In this document: one piece after another, positions 1 to 9,466 of the stretch
Position numbering within the stretch: position 1 is the first letter of the stretch
Layout: the number at the start of each line of letters is the position of its first letter
Assembly (NCBI GenBank): GCA_050700115.1
Contig: JBOHGG010000009.1
Coordinates: 66,394-130,393 of the forward strand
Origin: GCA-003244245 sp050700115
GTDB taxonomy: Bacteria > Actinomycetota > Actinomycetes > Mycobacteriales > Pseudonocardiaceae
Direction: 5' to 3'
DNA: 64,000 bases
The notes under the pieces: model-generated
Databases searched by the model: none
Seen by the model: only the letters and a program-made list of their open reading frames with translations
What the model was told of the DNA's origin: nothing
Translations under genes and position numbers: made by a program

Positions 1-387
1 TCACGGAACTGCACGGTGTTCCACCCTAGCCAGCCTGGCCAGCACGGTGGCGAGACCGCCGCGACGGAGTTGATGATCTTGCGGCGAAATATTGTACCGA
101 GTTCGTTGGATGTTTGACTTGCGCCAGCGGTGGCCGAGGCGGTTGGCTGCGGCGGCGCGTAGCGACGAGGCCACCTGATCCGGTGACACTCTGACCTACC
201 GCTGTGGCAGGTCACGCAAAGATGTCACACGCGGTTGCTGGGACCGCATAACCAATCGTCAGTTCGCGCGTTGTGCACTCGACAGGGTTGCGACACGCCG
301 TTGTCAGGGGCTGGCGGCCCCTCTCTGCCCGTGATCGTCATGCGGGTGAGTGGGGTCACCACTGGGCGCGGCGGAAGGGTGGTGCCG
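1..387. other. Left edge without a supported gene
   Basis: I see no recognisable product here. A 62-codon minus-strand frame (start 189, stop at 1-3) has no family motif and is not called. The frame of the next gene stays open upstream to a TTG at 235, but no ribosome binding site supports starting there. Confidence 0.5.
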
Positions 388-3357
388 GTGGCCGACCAGG
401 CTGAGCGGGCCGATTTCGCGCCCTTATCGCCGAATCTTGGGCAGGTGGCTCGGGCTGCGCCCGGCTGGCCGCTTGCGGCCGTCAAGGTGGGCCGGGGGAT
501 CCCACTGCCGGAGTCGCCCACGCTGGTCTGCGACGGCGGCATCGTCGTCCAGGCCAACCTGGCGGCAGCCCGGCTCGCCGGCCGGTGGTCCCCGGGCTCG
601 CTGACCGGGCTTGCGCTGCACCGTCTGCTCACGGGTTCCGGCACCGATGCCGAGCTCGTCGGGCCGGAAGGACACGCAGTACCGGTGCGGGTGGCGCGCT
701 GGATCGTGCCGGGCACGAACCTGCTCGTGGTGTTCCTGATCGACGTCTCCGACCTGCGCTCGACCGGCCAGGTGCCAAGCACCGAGCGCTGGGTTACCGA
801 GGTCGAGCGGGCCGAGGTTGCGCGAGCCGCGGTCGCGCCGGTCGCCAACCTCAGGCGGTGGCAGGCCGACCCGGTGACCGGCGCTACCCGGTGGTCACGG
901 GGGCACTACGAGATCCTCGGCGAGTCCCAGGTGAACAGTGAGCTTGCGCAGGAGCGCGCGGGACTGCTGGAGGCGCAGCGGATCGCCCGGATAGGCAGCT
1001 TCACCTGGGAGTGGCTCACCAACAAGCTCAGCTACAGCTCCGCCCTGGCGGAGCTGTTCGCCGGACACTGCATCGATCCGGCCGACCCGTTACGCCATGT
1101 CCACCCCGAGGACCTGCCGACCTTGTTGCGGCGGGTGCAGGAGATGGTCGCCGACCCCGATGCGGGCACGTTGGAGGCGGAGTTCCGCGGGTCGCCTGAA
1201 TACGGCGAGACCTGCTACGTGTGCCGGCTGCGGGCGCAGCGGTCGGCCAGCGGGGAGATCCTGCGCCTGATGGGCACCGTGCAGGACGTCACGCAGGCGC
1301 GGGCGCTGGAGCGTGAGCTGCGCGAGGAGCAGCGCCGGCTGGCCGAGGCGCAACGGGTGGCCCGGATCGGTACCTGGGAGTGGGAGCCGGGCTGCGACCG
1401 GCTCATCTGGTCAGACATGATGCAAGACCTTTACGGGTTTGCGTCGGCCCCCCGCCAGGCCACTTACCAGACCTACCTGTCCCTGGTGCACCCCGACGAC
1501 CGGGAGTGGGTGGATGAGCTGTGGCGCCAGCTCGTCATCGACCACCTGCCGGTGGAATGCGAGCACCGGGTGCTGCGGCCGGACGGGAGGGTACGCACCT
1601 TCCGGTGTTACGGCGCGGCTATCATCGGCCCGTCCGGGAGTTTGCGCCTGGTTGGCACCGCGCAGGACGTTACCGAGCAACGGGCCGCCGAGACCCGGAT
1701 GATGCGCTCCAGCCAGCGCTTCGCTGACCTGGTGGCGATCGCTCCGGTGGGCATCGGGATCTTCGACGACGCCGATCGGCTGGTCGACGCCAACGAAGCG
1801 TTGTGCAAGCTGCTGGGTTACGACCTGGAGACACTTCGGGGGATGAGTTCCGAGGCGCTCACCCACCCGGACGAGCGGGCCGAGCGGCTGCGCACCATGC
1901 GTACCCACCAGACAGCGGGCGCTGAGAGCTACACCGTGCCGCAGCGGATGCTGCTGCGGGCCGACGGCGCGCCGGTGTACTGCGAGCTGCATGTCTCGGC
2001 GTCGGTGCAGGACGACGGGCAACGTTTCATGCTGGTGGTCTTCACCGACGTCACTGAGCGGCGCCGGGTGGCCGAGGCGCTGCGGTACCGGACGACCCAC
2101 GACGAGCTCACCGGCCTGCCCAACCGGGCCGCGATCAAGGACACCCTGACCGAGCTGCTCGCGTCGCCCGCCCGCGACCTCGCGGTGCTGTTCTGCGATA
2201 TCGACAACTTCAAGCGAGTCAACGATGCGCTGGGTCATGACGCCGGTGATGAGCTGCTGGTAGCGCTGGCCCGGCGGCTGCGCGACGGGTTGCCGCATAG
2301 CTGCACCGGCGGCCGGCTGTCCGGCGACGTGTTCGTGGTGATCTGCTCCGACGTCGCAGCCCAGGGCGGCATCAGCTCGCTCGTCGCCACGGTCTCGGCG
2401 TTGCTGCGCACCGCGATCCCACTGCGCGGCCAGCTGATCCGGGTGTCGGCAGCCATCGGAGTGGCGGTGCCGGACATCGCCACCAGTGGCGCGGAGGATC
2501 TGCTGCGCTTCGCCGACGCGGCCATGTTCGAGGCCAAGCGTTGCAGCACCGGGCATTTCGCGATGGCCAACGCGGCGTTGATGGCGTCGGCCGATCGGCA
2601 GGTGGAGCTGGAGTGCCAGCTTCGCGAGGCGTTGGTGCGCGACGAACTGCAGTTGCTCTACCAACCGGTGGTTGATCCCCACGGGGTGGTCGTCTCGGCG
2701 GAGGCGCTGATCCGCTGGCCGCACCCGGAGCGCGGGATGCTCGGCCCGGACGTGTTCCTGCCGGTGGCCGAGCAAGGCGACATGATGCGCGAGCTGGACC
2801 GCTGGGTACTGCGCACCGCGTTGCGCGAGGCGCGCAACTGGGTGACGCGTGATGGGCGCCCGATCGCCGTCGCGGTCAACCTCTCTGCGCAGATCCCTGG
2901 CGAACCCGGCTTCGTCGACACCGTGGCTACCGCGATGGCCGAGAGCGGGCTGCCCTGGGACCGCCTGGTGCTGGAGCTGGTGGAGACCGCGCTGGTGGAT
3001 CTGCCGCACGAGACCCGCCGGGCGATGGACGAGCTGGTCGCGCGCGGGGTGCGCTTCGCGGTGGACGATTTCGGCACCGGTTACTCCTCACTGGCCCGGC
3101 TCAAGGAGCTGCCCGCACAGATCATCAAGCTGGACCGGAGTTTCGTCTCCGGGGTGGGAGTCGACCCTTCGGATGTCGCGGTGGTCCGCGCGGTGGTTGA
3201 CATGGCCCGCGCGATGGGTCGCACCTGTGTCGCCGAGGGAGTGGAGACCGCGACCCAGTTCCAGGTGCTGCGGGGGCTCGGCGTGGACGCCTACCAGGGC
3301 TGGTTGTTCTCCCGCGCGATCCCCGCACTCGAGTTCCGCGAGTCCCTCCTGCACTAA
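388..3357 (+). CDS. PAS/GGDEF/EAL cyclic-di-GMP signalling protein
   Basis: About 989 residues and cytosolic, since no membrane segment is seen. The domains in order are a PAS-like region (about 40-130), two PAS domains of the GSFTWEW/GTWEWE type (about 195-440), a fourth PAS (about 440-560), GGDEF (about 565-730) and EAL (about 745-985). The GGDEF signature reads LSGDVF instead of GGDEF, so cyclase activity is doubtful. The EAL domain keeps EALIRW, VNLSAQ, LELVET, VDDFGTGYSS, IKLDRSF and AEGVE, the metal-binding and catalytic set, so phosphodiesterase activity is likely. I chose GTG 388 because GGAAGGG lies at 373-379; ATG 340 and TTG 235 are in-frame alternatives. It stands alone, so the signal sensed by the PAS domains is unknown. 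Confidence 0.93.
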   Translation: MADQAERADFAPLSPNLGQVARAAPGWPLAAVKVGRGIPLPESPTLVCDGGIVVQANLAAARLAGRWSPGSLTGLALHRLLTGSGTDAELVGPEGHAVPVRVARWIVPGTNLLVVFLIDVSDLRSTGQVPSTERWVTEVERAEVARAAVAPVANLRRWQADPVTGATRWSRGHYEILGESQVNSELAQERAGLLEAQRIARIGSFTWEWLTNKLSYSSALAELFAGHCIDPADPLRHVHPEDLPTLLRRVQEMVADPDAGTLEAEFRGSPEYGETCYVCRLRAQRSASGEILRLMGTVQDVTQARALERELREEQRRLAEAQRVARIGTWEWEPGCDRLIWSDMMQDLYGFASAPRQATYQTYLSLVHPDDREWVDELWRQLVIDHLPVECEHRVLRPDGRVRTFRCYGAAIIGPSGSLRLVGTAQDVTEQRAAETRMMRSSQRFADLVAIAPVGIGIFDDADRLVDANEALCKLLGYDLETLRGMSSEALTHPDERAERLRTMRTHQTAGAESYTVPQRMLLRADGAPVYCELHVSASVQDDGQRFMLVVFTDVTERRRVAEALRYRTTHDELTGLPNRAAIKDTLTELLASPARDLAVLFCDIDNFKRVNDALGHDAGDELLVALARRLRDGLPHSCTGGRLSGDVFVVICSDVAAQGGISSLVATVSALLRTAIPLRGQLIRVSAAIGVAVPDIATSGAEDLLRFADAAMFEAKRCSTGHFAMANAALMASADRQVELECQLREALVRDELQLLYQPVVDPHGVVVSAEALIRWPHPERGMLGPDVFLPVAEQGDMMRELDRWVLRTALREARNWVTRDGRPIAVAVNLSAQIPGEPGFVDTVATAMAESGLPWDRLVLELVETALVDLPHETRRAMDELVARGVRFAVDDFGTGYSSLARLKELPAQIIKLDRSFVSGVGVDPSDVAVVRAVVDMARAMGRTCVAEGVETATQFQVLRGLGVDAYQGWLFSRAIPALEFRESLLH

Positions 3358-3363
3358 CCCCGC

Positions 3364-3429
3364 GTGTCCGTCTCTCGTGCCCGGTGTGTCGCGCTGTTGT
3401 GCACAGTGTGTCCGTCTCTCGTGCCCGGG
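3364..3429 (+). repeat. 22-base tandem repeat, three units, behind the PAS/GGDEF/EAL gene
   Basis: Three exact-length 22-base units (3364-3385, 3386-3407, 3408-3429), each opening with GTGTC. Units 1 and 3 continue CGTCTCTCGTGCCCGG; unit 2 is more diverged. The array begins six bases after the TAA at 3355-3357 and runs in the sense of the gene. Related arrays lie at 14339-14403 and, on the minus strand, 16329-16416. Confidence 0.85.
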
Positions 3430-3499
3430 TACGGGATCCCGGGTTATGGTGCCCGCACACCCTCGGGTGCCGGGGGCTGGTTACCGGGAAGACGGCCAG

Positions 3500-4567
3500 A
3501 TGATCGAGTTCCGCGGCGTCACCAAGCGGTTCGATGACGGCACCGTGGCCGTCGATGCGCTGGATCTGCTGGCCGCCGAGGGTCAGATCACCGTGCTGGT
3601 CGGACCATCCGGCTGCGGCAAGACCACGTCCCTGCGGATGGTCAACCGGATGGTGGAGCCCACCTCGGGCACGCTGTGCATCGATGGGCGCGACATCCGG
3701 TCCCGCCCGCCTGCGCAGCTGCGCCGGGGCATCGGCTATGTCATCCAGCAGGCCGGCCTGTTCCCGCACCGCACGGTCGTGGACAACATCGCCACAGTGC
3801 CGTTGCTCACCGGCGCGACCCGGCGGGTCGCCCGGGCCCGGGCCGCCGAGCTGCTCGAGCTCGTCGGGTTGCCCGCCGGGCTGGGCCGGCGCTATCCCGC
3901 GCAGCTGTCCGGTGGCCAGCAGCAGCGGGTCGGGGTCGCCCGCGCGCTCGCCGCCGACCCGCCGGTGCTGCTGATGGACGAGCCGTTCTCGGCCGTCGAT
4001 CCGGTGGTCCGGGAGGGTTTGCAGGACGAGTTGCTGCGGCTGCAGGGCGAGCTGGGCAAGACCATCCTGTTCGTCACCCACGACATCGACGAGGCGGTCA
4101 AGCTCGGTGACGCCGTGGCGGTGCTGCGGGCCGGTGGCGTGCTGGCCCAGTTCGACTCGCCGCAGCAGTTGCTCGCCGAACCTGCTGACGACTTCGTCGC
4201 CGGATTCGTCGGACGCGACCGCGGGTACCGGGCGCTGTCATTCGCCTGCTCAGACGGGCTTCCGATGCACGAGCTGGACACCGTGCCAGTCGGTGCGGGC
4301 GGGGCAGGGTCGGGGTGGCGGCTGGCCGTGGATACCGACGGCAGGCCGCGGGGCTGGCTGGCTCCGGGTGATCCAGGCGGCGTGCTGCGCGCCGGGGGGT
4401 CGCCGCATCGGCTGGGTGGTCCGATGCGAACCGCGCTGGACGCGGCGCTGTCCTCGCCGTCGGGGCTTGGCGTGGTGGTCGACGGCGACGGTGCCGCGGT
4501 AGGGGGTGTGCGCGCCGAAGAGGTGCTCGCGGTGTGGCGCCGGCAGCGGGGTGCCGATGCGCAATAG
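3500..4567 (+). CDS. OpuC-type osmoprotectant ABC transporter, ATP-binding subunit
   Basis: 355 residues; it energises uptake of a quaternary amine (glycine betaine, choline or carnitine class). Visible motifs are Walker A GPSGCGKT (about residue 36), Q-loop YVIQQAGLFPH, signature LSGGQQQRVGVARAL and Walker B VLLMDEPF. The last 110 or so residues after FVGRDRGY occupy the place of the CBS pair of OpuCA/ProV-like proteins but are degenerate, so regulation by ionic strength through CBS domains is uncertain. It is the first of four overlapping genes (ATPase, permease, permease, binding lipoprotein). The exact substrate cannot be read from the sequence. Confidence 0.93.
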   Translation: MIEFRGVTKRFDDGTVAVDALDLLAAEGQITVLVGPSGCGKTTSLRMVNRMVEPTSGTLCIDGRDIRSRPPAQLRRGIGYVIQQAGLFPHRTVVDNIATVPLLTGATRRVARARAAELLELVGLPAGLGRRYPAQLSGGQQQRVGVARALAADPPVLLMDEPFSAVDPVVREGLQDELLRLQGELGKTILFVTHDIDEAVKLGDAVAVLRAGGVLAQFDSPQQLLAEPADDFVAGFVGRDRGYRALSFACSDGLPMHELDTVPVGAGGAGSGWRLAVDTDGRPRGWLAPGDPGGVLRAGGSPHRLGGPMRTALDAALSSPSGLGVVVDGDGAAVGGVRAEEVLAVWRRQRGADAQ

Positions 4568-5228
4568 CGTCGGATGGCTCAGTGACATCGGCAGCTACCT
4601 GAGCAGCCCGAGTAACCGAGCGAAGGTGTTCGAGCTGTTCGGCGAGCACGTCGTCCTCGCGGTCGCACCGCTGCTCATCGGGCTGGCGGTGGCGGTGCCA
4701 CTGGGATGGGCGGCGCAGCGGGTGCGCTGGCTGCGCGCGCCGGTGCTCGGGTCGGCCAGCGTGCTGTACACGGTGCCGTCACTGGCCTTATTTGTGATCA
4801 TGCCCAGCGTCCTGGGCACCCGGATCCTGGACGGCACGAACGTTGTGGTGGCGCTGGCGCTGTACACGGCTGCGCTGCTGGTGCGGCCGGTGGCCGACGC
4901 GCTGGGCGCCGTGCCAGGACACGTGGTGGCCGCGGCCACCGCAATGGGCTACCAGCCGGCCCGGCGATTCGTCGCCATCGAGCTCCCGATGGCGGTGCCG
5001 GTGCTGGCCGCCGGTGTCCGGGTGGCGTCGGTGAGCAACATCAGCCTGGTCAGCGTGGGGGCGTTGATCGGTATCGGCGGGCTGGGTCAGCTGTTCACCG
5101 AGGGTTTCCAGACCCGGTACCTGGCGCCGATCGTGATCGGCATCGTGCTGACCGTCCTGCTGGCGCTGGCGATGGACCTGCTGCTGGTCGGTCTGCGCCG
5201 GGCGGCGACACCCTGGATGAGAACGTGA
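4557..5228 (+). CDS. OpuC-type osmoprotectant ABC transporter, permease 1
   Basis: 223-residue membrane permease of the BPD_transp_1 family, with about five or six hydrophobic segments. The EAA-type cytoplasmic loop reads AAATAMGYQPARRFVAIELPMAVPV (around residues 123-145), which couples to the ATPase. I chose ATG 4557 (MRNSVGW): it overlaps the end of the ATPase gene by 11 bases, typical of translational coupling. An upstream in-frame start exists but would lie deep inside the ATPase gene. It probably pairs with the next permease as a heterodimeric channel, as in OpuCB/OpuCD systems. Confidence 0.9.
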   Translation: MRNSVGWLSDIGSYLSSPSNRAKVFELFGEHVVLAVAPLLIGLAVAVPLGWAAQRVRWLRAPVLGSASVLYTVPSLALFVIMPSVLGTRILDGTNVVVALALYTAALLVRPVADALGAVPGHVVAAATAMGYQPARRFVAIELPMAVPVLAAGVRVASVSNISLVSVGALIGIGGLGQLFTEGFQTRYLAPIVIGIVLTVLLALAMDLLLVGLRRAATPWMRT

Positions 5229-5944
5229 TCCTGTCCCAGGTGCTGGCTTGGTTCGCCGACGCAGCGCACTGGCAGGGCCCTGATGGTGTCCCGGCGCGGA
5301 TCGCCGAGCACCTGTACTACACCGTCATCACGGTGCTCATCGCGTCGGTGATCGCGGTGCCGCTCGGGCTGCTGGTGGGACACACCGCCCGGGGCGGGGT
5401 GGCGCTGGTGGGGCTGGCCAACGCGATGCGGGCGCTGCCCACGCTGGGCCTGCTGACCTTCTTGTTCCTGCTGCTGCGCTCGCAGGGGGTCTCCACAGTG
5501 GTGGCGCTGGTCGTGCTGGCCGTGCCCCCGGTGCTGGCCGGCAGCTACGCCGGGGTGCAGAGCGTCGAGGCCGACGTCGTCGACGCGGCGCGGGGGATGG
5601 GCATGACGTCGGCGCAGCGGCTGTTTCAGGTCGAGCTGCCGGGAGCGCTGCCGTTGCTGCTCGGTGGGCTGCGCAGCGCGGCGCTGCAGGTGGTCGCGAC
5701 CACCACCGTGGCGGCCTACGTGGGGCTGGGTGGCCTGGGCCGGCTGCTGTTGGACGGGCTACGTTCGGGACCGGCGGGTTACCCGCAGATGGTGGCCGGG
5801 GCGCTGCTCACCGCTGGGCTGGCGGTAGCGCTGGACCTGTTGCTGGCCGGAGTGCAGCGGCTCGCAGTACCGACCGGGGTGCGGTTGTCGGCGGTGAGCG
5901 CGGAGAGGGGTGCGCGGTTGACTATCGGGGGATTCGGAGGATGA
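5225..5944 (+). CDS. OpuC-type osmoprotectant ABC transporter, permease 2
   Basis: 239-residue membrane permease, second half of the channel. The GTG start at 5225 overlaps the TGA of permease 1 (GTGA). An N-terminal amphipathic stretch is followed by EHLYYTVITVLIASVIAVPLG (first membrane helix). The EAA-loop reads DAARGMGMTSAQRLFQVELP, with further hydrophobic segments after it. Gene order and coupling imply one polycistronic mRNA with the ATPase and the binding lipoprotein. Confidence 0.9.
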   Translation: MILSQVLAWFADAAHWQGPDGVPARIAEHLYYTVITVLIASVIAVPLGLLVGHTARGGVALVGLANAMRALPTLGLLTFLFLLLRSQGVSTVVALVVLAVPPVLAGSYAGVQSVEADVVDAARGMGMTSAQRLFQVELPGALPLLLGGLRSAALQVVATTTVAAYVGLGGLGRLLLDGLRSGPAGYPQMVAGALLTAGLAVALDLLLAGVQRLAVPTGVRLSAVSAERGARLTIGGFGG

Positions 5945-5950
5945 GGATCG

Positions 5951-6826
5951 ATGGCACGCATCGCGGTGCTGATCATGGCTGTCCTGGTGGCGGCCGCTGT
6001 CCCGGCCTGCGGGTCCGGCAACCCGCTCGCCGGGTCCGGCAGCGGCGCCACCATCGTGGTCGGCTCGGCCGATTTCACCGAGAGTGCTTTGCTCATGGAG
6101 ATCTACGCTGCGGCGCTGCGTAAGGCGGGGATGGAGGTGCAGACCCGCCCCCGGCTGGGTAGCCGTGAAATCACCAACGTCGCTGTTCAGGACGGGTCGA
6201 TCACCGTGATTCCCGAGTACTCCGGCAACCTGCTGCAGTCGGTCGACCCGGATGCGACCGCGACGGTGGCAGATGACGTGTACGCCGCGCTGCAGCGGTC
6301 CCTACCGCCGGGCTTGGAGGTACTCGCACAGTCCGCGGCGGAGGATTCCGACGTCCTGGTCGTCACCCAGCAGACTGCTCAGGCCCTGGGGCTCACCAGC
6401 ATGGACCAGCTCGGGTCCCGCTGCGGGCAGCTCACCCTGGGCGCCGCCGGTGAGTGGCCGGGTCGCTGGCAGGACAAGATCGCCCAGGTCTACGGGTGCA
6501 CGTTCCGGGAGATCCTCAGCACCGATCCGGCCGGTCCGGTGACCCTGGAGGCACTGCGCAGCGGGCAGGCCCAGATCGTGAACCTGTTCACCACCTCGCC
6601 CGACATCGCGGCTAACCGGTGGGTCGAGTTGGCGGACCCGAAGAACATGTACCCGGCTCAGCGCATCCTTCCGCTGGTGCGCGCCGGAGCCCTGAACCAG
6701 GCGGGTGTCGACGCGCTCAACAACGTCTCAGCCGCGCTGACCACCGAGAAGCTCACCGAGCTCAACCGGCGAATCGTCGAGGAGCGGGCGGTTCCGGCCG
6801 ACCTGGCCAAAGAGTTCGTGCGCTGA
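5951..6826 (+). CDS. OpuC-type osmoprotectant-binding lipoprotein
   Basis: 291 residues. An N-terminal signal with a lipobox ending in VPAC (Cys about residue 20) anchors it to the outer face of the membrane. The mature part is a type II periplasmic-binding fold of the OpuAC/OsmF class: it opens VVGSADFTESALLMEIYAAAL and has the PEYSGNLL segment typical of glycine betaine/choline binders. ATG 5951 follows GGAGG at 5936-5940. It is last in the operon; a short hairpin follows three bases after the stop. Which quaternary amine it prefers cannot be decided here. Confidence 0.92.
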   Translation: MARIAVLIMAVLVAAAVPACGSGNPLAGSGSGATIVVGSADFTESALLMEIYAAALRKAGMEVQTRPRLGSREITNVAVQDGSITVIPEYSGNLLQSVDPDATATVADDVYAALQRSLPPGLEVLAQSAAEDSDVLVVTQQTAQALGLTSMDQLGSRCGQLTLGAAGEWPGRWQDKIAQVYGCTFREILSTDPAGPVTLEALRSGQAQIVNLFTTSPDIAANRWVELADPKNMYPAQRILPLVRAGALNQAGVDALNNVSAALTTEKLTELNRRIVEERAVPADLAKEFVR

Positions 6827-6828
6827 CA

Positions 6829-6844
6829 CCCTGCTGATGCAGGG
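6829..6844 (+). terminator. Hairpin behind the osmoprotectant operon
   Basis: A perfect 6-bp stem, CCCTGC with GCAGGG, around a 4-base loop, starting two bases after the last stop codon. There is no T-run, so termination would be of the T-less actinobacterial kind; an mRNA-stabilising role is equally possible. Confidence 0.45.
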
Positions 6845-6868
6845 ACGTGATTCGGTCTCAGGTCAGGT

Positions 6869-7405
6869 TCAGGTGCGGCGGGTGACCGTTAGGTAGTAGG
6901 TCAGCGCTGTCAGTGATGGGCCATCCGGGATCAAGCCCCTGGCCGCCAACTCCGGCACCTTGCCCACTGGAACCCACTCCACGCGCTCGGACTCGCCAAC
7001 GTCCGGATCACCCACCCGCACTGCGCCAAGAGCGAGGAACAGCCAGTAGCGATGCGCGCTGATTCCGGTCATTGGGCTGTAGGTGGCCATCGGCTCCACC
7101 CGGCCGGGTCGGTAGCCGGTCTCCTCTACCACCTCTCGTTGTACGGCCTCGGTGGGATCCTCGCCGATCTCAGACCACCCGGCCGGGATCTCCCAGCCCC
7201 AGGCATCGGTGGTGAACCGGTGCCGCCACAACAGCAGCACCCGGTCAGCGTCATCGACTACCACAGCACCCACTGACGCCCGAGGAAACCTGATTACGTG
7301 ATGCTCGAACCGCGCGCCACCCGGAATCTCCACATCGTCAAGGTCCACGTTCAGCCACTCACTGGTATAGACCCGCCGGCTGCCGTGCACCCTCCAGCGC
7401 ACCAC
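6869..7405 (-). CDS. NUDIX hydrolase
   Basis: 178 residues. The complete Nudix box is present: G-x5-E-x7-REVVEETGY (GWSEIGEDPTEAVQ followed by REVVEETGY, about residues 77-99), which binds the metal and cleaves a nucleoside-diphosphate-linked substrate. The flanking sequence resembles the ADP-ribose/NDP-sugar pyrophosphatase branch, but the substrate cannot be fixed. GTG 7405 follows the stop of the upstream regulator relic by a single base, so it was once translated as the second gene of a regulator-NUDIX pair. Its own promoter is not evident now. Confidence 0.9.
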   Translation of the reverse strand: MVRWRVHGSRRVYTSEWLNVDLDDVEIPGGARFEHHVIRFPRASVGAVVVDDADRVLLLWRHRFTTDAWGWEIPAGWSEIGEDPTEAVQREVVEETGYRPGRVEPMATYSPMTGISAHRYWLFLALGAVRVGDPDVGESERVEWVPVGKVPELAARGLIPDGPSLTALTYYLTVTRRT

Positions 7406-7406
7406 G

Positions 7407-7709
7407 TCACTCCCAGCGGTTCATGCTGGCGACGGAGGTGAGCTCCCGCAGTCGCGCGTCGAGCTCGGCGACCGCTCGCGTGTCGGTCCACCGGCCCAGT
7501 CTTGACCGAAGCGCCCGGGTGCGGGTGAGGATCGGCCGGACCAGCGCACCGCCCGCGACATGCAGTGCCTCCATGGCTATCCGCGCACCCTCCTCGGGTT
7601 CCTCTGTCACCACGTGGCAGTCCGCCAGGTCGAGCAACACCAGCGCCCGCCCCTTCGCGTCCGTCGACGGTCGGCGATCCAGTGCCTGCACCAGCAGCGG
7701 CGCCGCTCG
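7407..7709 (-). pseudogene. C-terminal stump of a TPR-type transcriptional regulator
   Basis: About 100 codons reading DRAAPLLVQALDRRP, GRALVLLDLADCH and RSRLGRWTDTRAVAELDARL. This looks like the last TPR repeats of an XRE/TPR regulator of the kind intact at 54970-56142. A TGA closes the frame just upstream (near 7712), and the HTH and most TPRs are absent. It abuts the NUDIX start, so the deletion removed the 5 prime part of a two-gene operon. Downstream to 7931 I see no gene. The family assignment is by eye. Confidence 0.65.
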
Positions 7710-7931
7710 ATCTGATCACGACCGGTAATGCCCTCGCGGATGGGTTGGTCGGTGTCGAGGTGATCGTGCCCTGCGACCAGGGGCAGGCGGTCTACCGCGT
7801 CGCGACGGTTCGCGTTGTCGCTTACGGCCCTGGCTGGTGAGGAACAGGCCGCCATGCGCGCGGCGATGCCTGCCTAGAACCTGATCATCGAGTGAAAGCT
7901 TGCATAGCCGCTCACGGGCCACTAGGCCAAG

Positions 7932-9466
7932 ATGATGGACGTGGTGGCTGTTGGGGTGGGGCCGCTGAGCAGGGCTGATGTGGTGGCGGTGGCCCGCACT
8001 GATGCGCGGGTGGAGCTGACCGCCGAGGCGTATGAGGCGATGGTGGTCTCCCGCGGGCACGTCGAGGCGTTGGCCTCGGACCAGTGCCCGCACTATGGCG
8101 TTTCCACCGGCTTCGGGGCGCTGGCCACCCGCTACATCCCGCTGTCGCAGCGGGCGGTGCTGCAGCAGTCGCTGGTCCGATCGCACGCCGCTGGGGCGGG
8201 ACCCGACGTGGAGGTCGAGGTCGTCCGGGCGATGGTCCTGCTGCGGCTGCGCACGCTGGCGACCGGTCGCACCGGTGTGCGACCGTCTACCGCGACGGCG
8301 CTGGCGGGCCTACTCAACGCCGGCATCACCCCGGTCGTGCCCGAATACGGCTCGCTGGGGTGTTCCGGTGACCTCGCGCCGCTGGCCGCGGTGGCACTCG
8401 CGCTCACCGGCGAGGGGACCGTCCGGGACGCGTCGGGTGCGCTGAAACCGGCCGGCGAGGCGCTGCAAGCCGCCGGGCTCGCCCCGGTAGCACTCGCCGA
8501 GAAGGAAGGCCTCGCCCTGATCAACGGCACCGACGGAATGCTCGGCATGCTGGTGCTCGCCACGACCGACCTGCACGGGCTGCTCGCCACCGCGGATCTT
8601 GCCGCCGCGATGAGCGTCGAGGCGCTGCTGGGCACCGACGCCGCGTTCGCCGCTGACCTCATCGCCTTGCGCCCGCATCCCGGGCAGGCGGTCTGCGCTG
8701 CACGGATGCGCGCCCTGCTCACCGACTCCCAGATCACGGCCAGCCACCGCGACCCAGTGACCGACCTCCGGGTGCAGGACGCCTACTCGTTGCGCTGCGC
8801 CCCGCAGGTGCACGGCGCGGCGCGGGACACCCTCGCGCACGCCGAGACCGTCGCCGATCGGGAGCTGGCGGCCGCGATCGACAACCCGGTGGTGCTGCCC
8901 GACGGGCGGGTGGAATCGTGTGGCAACTTCCACGGCGCCCCGCTGGCCTACGTGCTTGACTTCCTCGCCATCCCGGTGGCCGACGTGGCGAGCATGGCCG
9001 AACGGCGCACCGACCGGATGCTCGACCCGGCCCGCTCGCACGGCCTGCCCCCGTTCCTCGCCGATACCCCCGGGGTCGACTCCGGCCACATGATCGCGCA
9101 CTACACCCAGGCCGCCGTCGTCGCCGACCTCAAGCGGTTGGCGGTGCCCGCCTCGGTGGACTCCATCCCCACCTCCGCGATGCAGGAGGACCATGTCTCG
9201 ATGGGTTGGGCAGCTGGGCGCAAGCTGCGTCGCGTGATCGACGGCCTGGCTACCGTGCTCGCCGTCGAGCTGCTCACTGCCGCCCGGGCGCTGGCGTTGC
9301 GCGACCCCCTGCGACCGGCGCCGGCAACTGCGGCGGTGGTCGACGCCCTGCGCGCCGCCGGGGTTTCCACGCCGGGCCCGGACCGCCACCTCGCTCCCGA
9401 GATATCCACCGTTACCGAACTCGTCCGCACTGGACGGTTGCTGGCCATCGCCGAGGAGGTCGTGTC

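Noticed and set aside
1..189. Minus-strand 62-codon frame at the left edge
   Set aside because: No family motif, no ribosome site and a composition typical of a shadow frame in GC-rich DNA.
1411..3009. Long minus-strand frame opposite the PAS/GGDEF/EAL gene
   Set aside because: Shadow frame; the GGDEF and EAL motifs are on the plus strand.
3364..3429. CRISPR-like array
   Set aside because: The repeats are contiguous 22-base units without spacers, and no cas gene is present in the window.
5225..5944. A 412-codon frame starting at 4706 for permease 2
   Set aside because: The first 173 codons are the out-of-frame shadow of permease 1; GTG 5225 gives the normal permease length.
7565..7840. Plus-strand frame ending VYRVATVRVVAYGPGW before hutH
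   Set aside because: Lies partly over the TPR stump and has no known family; it may be another relic but cannot be supported.
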